From the NCBI GenBank assembly GCA_946614405.1, contig CAMOGZ010000112.1, positions 1 to 5,307 on the forward strand: a DNA stretch of 5,307 nt. Reading direction: 5' to 3'. This DNA comes from an uncultured Eubacterium sp. (GTDB taxonomy: Bacteria; Bacillota; Clostridia; Peptostreptococcales; Anaerovoracaceae). Below, in pieces: positions 1 through 5,307 of this stretch. Position 1 is the stretch's first letter. Each line of letters opens with the position of its first letter. Below the pieces are notes generated by a model, which saw only the letters and a list, made by a program, of their open reading frames with translations, ran no database searches and was not told where the DNA came from. A program made the translations under genes and the position numbers.

Positions 1-367
1 GTACAAGGACAAGCTGCGGACCAAAACGCCTTCCGTTGAGCAGAATGTGGGCAACCTCTCCGGAGGAAACCAGCAGAAGGTGCTCCTGGCCAAATGGATG
101 TTCGCGGAGCCGGATATTCTGATCCTGGACGAGCCCACCCGAGGCATCGATGTGGGTGCAAAATACGAGATCTACTGCATCATCAACGACCTGGTAAAAG
201 CCGGGAAATCCGTTGTGATGATCTCTTCCGAGCTTCCCGAGGTCATCGGCATGAGCGACAGGATCTACATCATGAATGAAGGCCGCTTTGTGGGTGAGAT
301 GAAAGCCTCCGAAGCGACACAGGAAAATATCATGGCTTGCATCTTGCAGTCGGGAAGGGGCGAATAA
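1..367 (+). CDS. Monosaccharide ABC transporter ATP-binding protein, C-terminal end (5' truncated)
   Basis: This is the last 121 codons of a CUT2-family sugar import ATPase (the RbsA/MglA/XylG/GguA group, normally about 500 aa with two nucleotide-binding domains). The reading frame is already open at base 2, so the start lies upstream of the window. What is visible belongs to the second domain: the ABC signature LSGGNQQK, a Walker B segment ILILDEPT with the catalytic glutamate, the D-loop region RGIDVGAK, and [14 protein letters not shown], where serine stands at the usual H-loop histidine position, as is normal for the second domain of this family. The stop codon lies 2 nt before the first permease start, so the genes are co-transcribed and probably translationally coupled. 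The protein would power import from the cytoplasmic face of the membrane. The family call is firm; the sugar cannot be read from this piece. Confidence 0.95.
   Translation, partial: YKDKLRTKTPSVEQNVGNLSGGNQQKVLLAKWMFAEPDILILDEPTRGIDVGAKYEIYCIINDLVKAGKSVVMISSELPEVIGMSDRIYIMNEGRFVGEMKASEATQENIMACILQSGRGE
355..360 (+). promoter_or_regulatory. Ribosome binding site of first permease
   Basis: AAGGGG lies inside the last codons of the ATPase gene, 9 nt before the ATG at 370. It decides the start of the permease: an upstream in-frame TTG at 337 would add 11 polar residues and has no comparable site, whereas the ATG gives the family-like N-terminus MNLKVLDVLKK. Confidence 0.75.
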
Positions 368-369
368 GT

Positions 370-1542
370 ATGAATCTGAAAGTATTGGATGTCTTAAAGA
401 AATATACGATGGTATTTGCCCTGGTCGTGGTCATGATCTTCTTCTTCTTCCAGACCGACGGCAAGATCCTGTATTCCCAGAACATCAACAACCTGATTTC
501 CCAGAACGCGTACGTCTTCGTGCTGGCGGCAGGTATGCTCCTTTGTATCCTCACCGGCGGTAACATTGATCTGGCCGTGGGTTCCGTGGTCTGCTTCGTC
601 GGCGGTATCGGCGCAGTGATCATGGACCGGAGCATCAACATCTGGGTAGCCGTGGCCATCATGCTGGTGGGCGGCCTGCTGGTGGGTCTGTGGCAGGGCT
701 TCTGGATCGCCTATGTGAAGGTTCCTCCCTTTATCGCCACACTGGCAGGTATGTATGCCTTCCGCGGATTTTCCAACGTGGTCATGAAGGGCCTGACCGT
801 GGGTGTCAGAGACGAGACCTTCCTGAAGGTCTTCGGCGGCGGCTCCGATTGCTACATCCCCGACCTCTTCGGGGGCGGCGATTTCAACATCACCTGTATG
901 GTGGTGGGTGCCATCTGTGTGGTTGTCTATCTGGTCATCACCCTGCGCAAGCGTGCGGCTGCCAAGTCCAAGGGGATCGAGGTGGAGAGCCTCACCTCCA
1001 TGATCGTCAAGATGGTCGTCATTTCGGCCGTGGTTTTGTGGGTATTCTACAAGCTGGCTACCAACGGCGGTAAGGGTATCCCTACCAGCCTGATCTGGAT
1101 CGGTCTGGTGCTGATCGCTTACGAGTATGTCACCACCAAGACCACCGTGGGTCGTTACCTGTACGCCGTAGGCGGCAATGAAAAGGCCACCCGGCTCTCC
1201 GGTATCGATTCGAGAAAGGTTTATCTCTTTGCTTATCTGAACATGGGTCTCATGGCCGGTCTCGGCGGTATCCTTACCATCGCCAGAGCACAGAACGCAG
1301 CGCCCACCTTCGGCGTCGGTTACGAGATGGATGCCATCGCAGCATGCTTTATCGGCGGCGCCTCCGCATACGGCGGTGAGGGCAACATCTTCGGTGTCAT
1401 CATCGGTGCGGTCCTGATGGGTGTCATCAACCAGGGCATGAGCATCATGGGTATATCCGCCAACTATCAGAGTGTGGTCAAGGGCATCGTGGTGCTTCTC
1501 GCCATCGTCTTTGATGTGCTGTCGAACAAGAAGAAAAAGTAA
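370..1542 (+). CDS. Monosaccharide ABC transporter permease (XylH/GguB-like), copy 1
   Basis: A 390-aa integral membrane permease of the CUT2/BPD_transp_2 family, forming the membrane channel for monosaccharide import. Its length matches the longer XylH/GguB (multiple monosaccharide) branch rather than the roughly 320-aa RbsC type, because of a central insert around residues 190-240. Visible landmarks are LTGGNIDLAVGS (61-72), VPPFIATLAGMYAFRG (118-133), the cytoplasmic coupling segment GGNEKATRLSGIDSRK (268-283) that would contact the ATPase, YEMDAIAACFIGG (318-330), and a basic tail ending in four lysines. Roughly ten hydrophobic segments are apparent. A glycine-rich loop at about 156-170 has no close counterpart in the second permease. 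The gene follows the ATPase by 2 nt and precedes a paralogous permease by 11 nt. Xylose, arabinose, galactose or glucose are all plausible substrates; the sequence does not decide. Confidence 0.93.
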   Translation: MNLKVLDVLKKYTMVFALVVVMIFFFFQTDGKILYSQNINNLISQNAYVFVLAAGMLLCILTGGNIDLAVGSVVCFVGGIGAVIMDRSINIWVAVAIMLVGGLLVGLWQGFWIAYVKVPPFIATLAGMYAFRGFSNVVMKGLTVGVRDETFLKVFGGGSDCYIPDLFGGGDFNITCMVVGAICVVVYLVITLRKRAAAKSKGIEVESLTSMIVKMVVISAVVLWVFYKLATNGGKGIPTSLIWIGLVLIAYEYVTTKTTVGRYLYAVGGNEKATRLSGIDSRKVYLFAYLNMGLMAGLGGILTIARAQNAAPTFGVGYEMDAIAACFIGGASAYGGEGNIFGVIIGAVLMGVINQGMSIMGISANYQSVVKGIVVLLAIVFDVLSNKKKK

Positions 1543-1546
1543 GGAG
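1541..1546 (+). promoter_or_regulatory. Ribosome binding site of second permease
   Basis: AAGGAG overlaps the TAA stop of the first permease and sits 7 nt before the ATG at 1554. This is near-ideal spacing and places both permeases on one message. Confidence 0.8.
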
Positions 1547-1553
1547 AAAAGCT

Positions 1554-2723
1554 ATGGCAAAATATTTGGATGTACTGAAAAAGAATGCAATGCTGATCAT
1601 CCTTGTGCTGGTATTTCTCTTCTTCACGGCACAGACGGGCGGAGCGATGCTGTCTCCCCTGAACTTCAACGCATTGATCATTCAGAACGCATATGTGTTC
1701 ATTCTGGCCACCGGTATGCTGATGTGTATGCTCACCGGCGGTAACATCGACCTGTCCTGTGGTTCCTTTGTCTGCTTCATGGGTGCCGTCGGCGGCGTCC
1801 TTATGGTGGTGAAGGAGAGAGGCACCGGCGTATCCATCCTGCTGATGCTCCTCATCGGTATCCTTTACGGATGTGTCCTGGGCTTCCTGGTGGCTTATGT
1901 GGATATTCCACCCTGGATCGCCACCCTGGCAGGCTATCTGGCCTTCCGCGGATGGGGAACCGCCATCCTGCTGAACAACAGCACCACCGGCAGTATCGCT
2001 CCCATCCCTGCAGGCTTTTTGAAGATCTTCTCCGGCAAGATCTTTGAGACGCCCATCAATCAGTTCAATGTGGTGTGCTTTGTGGTGGGGATCATCGCCA
2101 GTATCGTTGTGGTGGCGCTGAATATCTTCACCAGAGCTTCCAAGCTCAAGAAGGGCTACGAAGCGGATTCGCTGGTATCCATGATCGTCAAATCGGTCCT
2201 GTCCGTCTTTGTGATCATGCTCTTTGCCTACAAGCTGGCAAAGGCAGGCGGAATCCCCACTGCTCTGGTGTGGGTGGTCGCCATCGTCCTGCTCTACAGC
2301 TTCATCACCTCCAAGACCACCCTGGGCAGATACTTCTACACCATCGGCGGCAACAAGGAGGCAACCCGCCTCTCCGGCGTAGACACCCGACTGATCATGT
2401 TCTTCGCTTATCTGAACATGGCAGTGCTGACGGTCATCACCTCCTTTGTGGTGCTGGCCAGAACCCAGGCGGCCAATTCCACCGCAGGTACCAACTACGA
2501 GATGGATGCCATCGCAGCCTGTGTGGTGGGCGGCGTCTCCGCATACGGCGGATCCGGCTCCGTCTTCGGCATGGTGGTGGGTGCAACCCTGATCGGTGTC
2601 ATCAACCTGGGCATGCAGCTTATGAACGTGGATGCCGACTGGCAGAAGATCGTAAAGGGTATCGTCCTGCTGGCAGCCGTGGTCTTTGACATCCTGGCTG
2701 CGAAGAAGAACCAGAGCAAGTAA
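1554..2723 (+). CDS. Monosaccharide ABC transporter permease (XylH/GguB-like), copy 2
   Basis: A 389-aa membrane permease clearly paralogous to the gene before it; by eye about half of the aligned residues are identical along the whole length. Shared landmarks are LTGGNIDLSCGS (60-71), IPPWIATLAGYLAFRG (118-133), the coupling segment GGNKEATRLSGVDTRL (265-280), YEMDAIAACVVGG (315-327) and VKGIVLLAAVVFDIL near the end. The ATPase-facing segment is intact, so this is not a decayed copy. The differences are concentrated in the loop at about 140-170 and in the first helices. It is the last gene of the operon, with a strong terminator beginning 15 nt after its stop. CUT2 importers usually encode a single permease that dimerises, so the pair suggests either a heterodimeric channel or two alternative channels sharing one ATPase; this is inference. 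Confidence 0.93.
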   Translation: MAKYLDVLKKNAMLIILVLVFLFFTAQTGGAMLSPLNFNALIIQNAYVFILATGMLMCMLTGGNIDLSCGSFVCFMGAVGGVLMVVKERGTGVSILLMLLIGILYGCVLGFLVAYVDIPPWIATLAGYLAFRGWGTAILLNNSTTGSIAPIPAGFLKIFSGKIFETPINQFNVVCFVVGIIASIVVVALNIFTRASKLKKGYEADSLVSMIVKSVLSVFVIMLFAYKLAKAGGIPTALVWVVAIVLLYSFITSKTTLGRYFYTIGGNKEATRLSGVDTRLIMFFAYLNMAVLTVITSFVVLARTQAANSTAGTNYEMDAIAACVVGGVSAYGGSGSVFGMVVGATLIGVINLGMQLMNVDADWQKIVKGIVLLAAVVFDILAAKKNQSK

Positions 2724-2738
2724 GGACAAAATACACGG

Positions 2739-2774
2739 AGTCATCGGGAAAGTTTTCCCGGTGACTTCTTTTTT
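2739..2774 (+). terminator. Intrinsic terminator of the sugar transporter operon
   Basis: A 12-bp stem (AGTCATCGGGAA paired with TTCCCGGTGACT, one T-G wobble) with a 4-nt AGTT loop is followed by TC and a run of six T. The geometry is canonical. It separates the transporter operon from the cyclase gene downstream. Confidence 0.93.
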
Positions 2775-2784
2775 GTAGTGATTT

Positions 2785-2793
2785 TGATATAAT
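2785..2793 (+). promoter_or_regulatory. Extended -10 promoter of the diguanylate cyclase gene
   Basis: TGATATAAT combines a perfect TATAAT (2788-2793) with the extended TGN element. No good -35 box exists: the position 17 bp upstream falls on CTTCTT at the end of the terminator. Extended -10 promoters can work without one. Transcription would start near 2800, giving a leader of about 50 nt. Nothing else between 2794 and 2822 stands out. Confidence 0.7.
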
Positions 2794-2822
2794 AGAAATA
2801 ATTGTCCGATTGTATTTTCTGA

Positions 2823-2838
2823 GAGCTTAGGGAGGCTC
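2823..2838 (+). promoter_or_regulatory. Shine-Dalgarno of the cyclase gene within a small hairpin
   Basis: The purine-rich AGGGAGG (2829-2835) is the only ribosome site before the ATG at 2850 but lies 14 nt from it, longer than usual. It can fold into a hairpin, GAGCTT pairing with AGGCTC (one T-G wobble) around an AGGG loop, which would partly hide the site. The hairpin is short, so a regulatory role is only a suggestion; the ribosome-site call itself is moderately safe. Confidence 0.5.
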
Positions 2839-2849
2839 GTAGACGTATT

Positions 2850-4859
2850 ATGGTATATGCATCGGTTGGAATTCTGGCTCTGCTACTGAATGCGATATTA
2901 AATTGGAAAACCATGTCGGAAGCGAAATTCCGGTCAGATCCCAAGGATAAAAAACAGCGGGTGATCAACCGTTATGGCGGGTTCCTGATGGTGGCAAACT
3001 GCTTTTTTATCAGTGATATCCTCTGGGGCATTCTGGATCAGCACCATACGGTACCCGGGATTTTATTCTTCCTTTATTCCGCAGCGATACTCTATTTTGT
3101 CTTCATGCTTCTGACCATGCTGACATGGTTCCGCTATGTGGTGTCCTATCTGGATAAGGATAATATTGCGTCCCGTCTCCTCCTGGTCTCCGTATGGATG
3201 GTTTTTGTCATCGGTTTTATCGAGCTGATGCTCAACTACTTTCATCCTTTCATTTTCTCCTTTGACGCAGAACACAATTATATACCCGAAGCCGGCAGAA
3301 ATTTTGCCTTCCTTCTGCAGGTGATCTTCTATTTTCTGGCAGCCGCTCAAATGCTCGGAATATCTTTCCGGGCGGTATATCGGCTGAGGATCCGTTATCG
3401 GGCCGTGGCACTGACCTGCCTTTCTCTGGGAACTTTCCTGGGCCTGCAGGTTTTCGACTCCTCCCTCCCTTTTTACTCCGTGGGACTGATGGTGGGCATC
3501 GCGGTGGTCCACACCTTTGTGGAAGCCGGTGAGAAGAAAGAGAAAGAGATTCACGATCATATCGCCTCCATCATGGCGGAGGATTACGAGGTCATCTATT
3601 ACATCGATCTGGAGACGGGGGATTACCTGGAATTCTCCAAGAGTGAACAGTACCGATCCATGGACGTCCCTTCTTCCGGCAAGGATTTCTTCAAAGAGAC
3701 CATGGAAAACATCAAAACCTATGTGTATCCCGATGATATCCCCTATGCAAATTCCTTTTACTCCAAAGAGGCCATGCTGAAGAACCTGGAGGGCAGACGT
3801 TCCTTCTCGTACAAGTATCGTATCCTGGTGAAGGGAGAGCCCAGATACTTCCTCTTTACGGTCATGCGGGACAGCGGAAGTCAGTACCTGGTCTTTTATG
3901 AGAAGGATATCCAGGACGAGCTTATGGCGGAGAAGAAGCAGCGGGAGACCCAGAAAAAGACGGTCACCTTCGGTCAGATCGCAGAGAGCCTGGCGACCAA
4001 CTACGACGAGATCTATTATGTGAGTGTGACGGATTCCTCCTACGCCAGCTATGAAGTCAACAACATTTACGGTCAGCTGGAAGTCAGCAGCTCCGGAGCG
4101 GATTTCTTCCTGGATTCCCATAACAACGTTCCCCGGATCATTCACAAGCAGGATCAGGAGAAAGTGATGGAGTTCCTGAACAGGGACTTCCTGCTTTCAG
4201 CGTTGGAAGGCAGAAAGGGAACCGGTATCGATTATCGGATCACTATGTCCGGAGAGACGCATTATCTTCGCATGACCGTCCACAGGACCAGCGACGGAAG
4301 CCACTTTATCATCGGTGTGGAGAACATCGATGACGAGATCAAGCGGGAAAAGCAGCATATGAGAGCCCTTCAGTCGGAGAAGGAACTGGCCAGAAGGGAT
4401 GAGCTCACCGGCATCAAGAACAAGACTGCTTACATGGAACTGGCAGAGTCGATTCAGAACAATATAAACAATGGCATGGACTACCTGCCCTTTGGTCTGG
4501 TGGTCTGTGATGCCAACAATCTGAAGACGATCAACGACACCCAGGGCCACGCGGCAGGAGATGAATACATCAAGGCCTCTGCCCGCTTGCTCTGCGATAT
4601 CTTTGTCCACAGCCCTGTCTTCCGCGTGGGAGGGGATGAGTTTGTCGTCTTCCTCCAGGGCAGCGATTTTGCGGAGAAAGAGAACCTGATGAAGAAGCTC
4701 CGGGATCAGGTTCTGGAAAATAAAGAGACCGGATCCGGCCCCATCCTGGCTTCCGGAATGGCTGAGTATGCCCCCCAGATCGATAACTTTGTGACAGAGA
4801 TCTTCGAGCGGGCAGATAAGGAGATGTACGAGAACAAGCAGGATCTGAAAAGTGACTGA
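2850..4859 (+). CDS. Membrane-bound sensor diguanylate cyclase (7TM-like, two PAS-like modules, GGDEF)
   Basis: A 669-aa protein predicted to make cyclic di-GMP from two GTP at the inner face of the membrane. Domains in order: an N-terminal membrane region (about 1-225) with some seven hydrophobic segments (near 3-18, 44-62, 68-93, 109-130, 151-174, 185-201 and 207-223); two tandem PAS-like modules (about 237-358 and 376-497) that are copies of each other; a charged helical linker (about 497-515); and a GGDEF domain (about 515-665). The cyclase core looks active: RDELTGIKNK, a metal-binding aspartate (D554) in CDANNLKTIND, N562, D571, and the intact GGDEF signature at 594-598. The RxxD inhibitory site expected at 585-588 reads FVHS, so product inhibition through that site is probably absent. 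No EAL or HD-GYP phosphodiesterase domain is attached. The membrane region matches no family I can name. It has its own promoter and is transcribed apart from the transporter. Confidence 0.92.
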   Translation: MVYASVGILALLLNAILNWKTMSEAKFRSDPKDKKQRVINRYGGFLMVANCFFISDILWGILDQHHTVPGILFFLYSAAILYFVFMLLTMLTWFRYVVSYLDKDNIASRLLLVSVWMVFVIGFIELMLNYFHPFIFSFDAEHNYIPEAGRNFAFLLQVIFYFLAAAQMLGISFRAVYRLRIRYRAVALTCLSLGTFLGLQVFDSSLPFYSVGLMVGIAVVHTFVEAGEKKEKEIHDHIASIMAEDYEVIYYIDLETGDYLEFSKSEQYRSMDVPSSGKDFFKETMENIKTYVYPDDIPYANSFYSKEAMLKNLEGRRSFSYKYRILVKGEPRYFLFTVMRDSGSQYLVFYEKDIQDELMAEKKQRETQKKTVTFGQIAESLATNYDEIYYVSVTDSSYASYEVNNIYGQLEVSSSGADFFLDSHNNVPRIIHKQDQEKVMEFLNRDFLLSALEGRKGTGIDYRITMSGETHYLRMTVHRTSDGSHFIIGVENIDDEIKREKQHMRALQSEKELARRDELTGIKNKTAYMELAESIQNNINNGMDYLPFGLVVCDANNLKTINDTQGHAAGDEYIKASARLLCDIFVHSPVFRVGGDEFVVFLQGSDFAEKENLMKKLRDQVLENKETGSGPILASGMAEYAPQIDNFVTEIFERADKEMYENKQDLKSD

Positions 4860-4899
4860 CGATACCTGGTATGAGAGAATCACAGAACAGGTAAAACAA

Positions 4900-4943
4900 A
4901 AAGGAGTCAGAGAACCGGCACCATCGGTTTCCCTGGCTCCTTT
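4900..4943 (+). terminator. Imperfect hairpin terminator after the cyclase gene, possibly bidirectional
   Basis: The arms 4900-4917 and 4925-4943 pair through AAAGGAG/CTCCTTT and ACCG/CGGT-type ends, with one wobble, one mismatch and one bulged base, around a 7-nt loop. On the plus strand the 3' tail is only three T, already part of the stem. On the minus strand the tail is T-rich (complement of the A-rich stretch 4894-4902), so termination may be better for transcription coming leftwards. The stretch 4860-4899 before it holds nothing recognisable. Confidence 0.6.
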
Positions 4944-4976
4944 AATCAATGATGCAGACATTTATGGAAGGGAGGG

Positions 4977-5006
4977 TTGACATTCGGTCCCCAAAGTGTA
5001 TATATT
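4977..5006 (+). promoter_or_regulatory. Promoter of the GntR-family regulator gene
   Basis: A perfect -35 box TTGACA (4977-4982) is followed after 18 bp by TATATT (5001-5006); an alternative -10, TATATA at 4999-5004, gives a 16-bp spacer. Transcription would begin around 5012, leaving a leader of about 65 nt before the ATG at 5077. Confidence 0.8.
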
Positions 5007-5016
5007 GAATATACAC
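4996..5016 (+). promoter_or_regulatory. Inverted-repeat operator, likely bound by the GntR regulator
   Basis: A perfect 8+8 bp inverted repeat, GTGTATAT (4996-5003) and ATATACAC (5009-5016), separated by ATTGA. It covers the -10 box and the expected transcription start. Its GT...AC ends fit the general pattern of GntR-family operators. Bound protein here would block RNA polymerase, so autorepression by the adjacent regulator is the simplest reading; the assignment is inferred from position and symmetry. Confidence 0.7.
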
Positions 5017-5027
5017 AATATGACAAC

Positions 5028-5049
5028 CGGAAGGCCTGGCCACCTTCCG
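5028..5049 (+). other. Hairpin in the 5' leader of the regulator gene
   Basis: CGGAAGG (5028-5034) and CCTTCCG (5043-5049) form a perfect 7-bp stem around an 8-nt loop. No T run follows, so it is not an intrinsic terminator. It lies 15 nt before the AAGGG ribosome site and leaves that site free. It could stabilise the message or be a second protein-binding palindrome. Confidence 0.45.
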
Positions 5050-5076
5050 CCAATTGCGCAAAAAAGGGAAAAATCC

Positions 5077-5307
5077 ATGGATATCATTATCAATAATTCC
5101 TCGGGCGTGCCCATTTATGAGCAGATCGAGGAGCAGATCAAAGAGCAGATCCTGTCGGGGGAGCTACGGGAAGGGGACGCCCTTCCCTCCATGCGGGTCC
5201 TGGCGAAGGATCTGAAGATCAGCATCATCACCACCAAGAGAGCATACGAGGACCTGGAGCGGGACGGGTACACCGAATCCGTTGTGGGAAAGGGCAGCTT
5301 TGTGAAG
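5077..5307 (+). CDS. GntR-family transcriptional regulator, YtrA-like, N-terminal part (3' truncated)
   Basis: The first 77 codons of a winged-helix repressor; the frame is still open at the window edge. The start MDIIINNSSGVPIYEQI is typical of the YtrA subfamily, followed by the GntR DNA-binding domain: YEQIEEQIKEQILSGEL (helix 1), REGDALPSMRVLAKDL, the recognition-helix region KISIITTKRAYEDLERDGY, and the wing VVGKGSFV. The ATG is preceded by AAGGG (5064-5068) at 8 nt. YtrA-type proteins are short, about 120-130 aa, with a small C-terminal dimerisation segment, and usually repress an operon containing their own gene and ABC exporter genes directly downstream. That region is not in this window. 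A palindrome over its own promoter supports autoregulation. The family is secure; the subfamily rests on the N-terminal motif and cannot be confirmed without the C-terminus. Confidence 0.92.
   Translation, partial: MDIIINNSSGVPIYEQIEEQIKEQILSGELREGDALPSMRVLAKDLKISIITTKRAYEDLERDGYTESVVGKGSFVK

Noticed and set aside
337..369. TTG start giving an 11-residue longer first permease
   Set aside because: The extension overlaps the ATPase gene and lacks family similarity; the ATG at 370 has a well-placed AAGGGG.
1467..2744. A 425-codon open frame on the minus strand
   Set aside because: It lies antisense to the second permease, in the complementary frame of a GC-biased gene. Its product is rich in His, Gln, Asp and Gly with no domain pattern, while the plus strand encodes an obvious permease.
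2794..2849. Possible c-di-GMP or other riboswitch in the cyclase leader
   Set aside because: The leader is only about 50 nt and shows no conserved aptamer core that I can recognise; only the small hairpin at the ribosome site is visible.
3063..4145. A 360-codon open frame on the minus strand
   Set aside because: It is antisense to the cyclase gene, with no ribosome site and no recognisable motif; the plus-strand product has conserved domains.
4197..4961. A 254-codon open frame on the minus strand crossing the cyclase end and the hairpin
   Set aside because: It overlaps the GGDEF domain antisense and has low-complexity composition without domain pattern; it is best read as a shadow.
5028..5070. 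Leader hairpin as an attenuator
   Set aside because: The bases after the stem are A-rich rather than T-rich on the coding strand, so an intrinsic terminator is not supported.
4860..5076. Small gene or RNA between the cyclase and the regulator
   Set aside because: The gap is accounted for by a hairpin, promoter, operator and leader; no open frame with a ribosome site was found.

Overview
The window looks like a chromosomal stretch from a Gram-positive anaerobe of the Clostridia, most likely Lachnospiraceae-like. This is inferred from strong AGGAG/AGGGG ribosome sites, moderately GC-rich coding sequence with AT-rich intergenic gaps, a CUT2-type monosaccharide ABC transporter, a long membrane-bound GGDEF protein and a YtrA-type GntR regulator. 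No marker gene is present, so the taxonomic call is soft. All genes read on the plus strand.

Layout: (1) Positions 1-2774 hold the 3' end of a sugar transport operon. It contains the C-terminal end of the ATPase, then two consecutive, clearly homologous permeases of 390 and 389 aa, separated by 2 and 11 nt, and closed by a strong intrinsic terminator. The periplasmic-type sugar-binding protein and the rest of the ATPase would lie upstream. (2) Positions 2785-4859 are a separate unit. An extended -10 promoter sits directly behind the terminator, followed by a short leader whose Shine-Dalgarno sequence can fold into a small hairpin, and then a 669-aa sensor diguanylate cyclase. That protein has about seven membrane segments, two tandem PAS-like modules that are visible copies of each other, and an intact GGDEF domain without the usual inhibitory I-site. 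(3) Positions 4900-4943 form an imperfect hairpin that may end transcription from both sides. (4) Positions 4977-5307 hold a near-consensus sigma-A-type promoter overlapped by an 8+8 bp inverted repeat, a 5' leader hairpin, and the start of a GntR/YtrA-family repressor gene that runs off the window end.

How the parts relate: the transporter genes form one operon importing a monosaccharide. The cyclase would make c-di-GMP in response to an unknown signal, and proximity alone hints at, but does not show, a link to sugar import. The GntR gene is probably autoregulated through the palindrome on its promoter, and YtrA-type regulators usually control an ABC exporter encoded just downstream, here outside the window. 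I see no mobile element, CRISPR array, tRNA or rRNA. The parts most worth a second look are the paired permeases, the duplicated sensor modules of the cyclase and the promoter-operator arrangement of the GntR gene.
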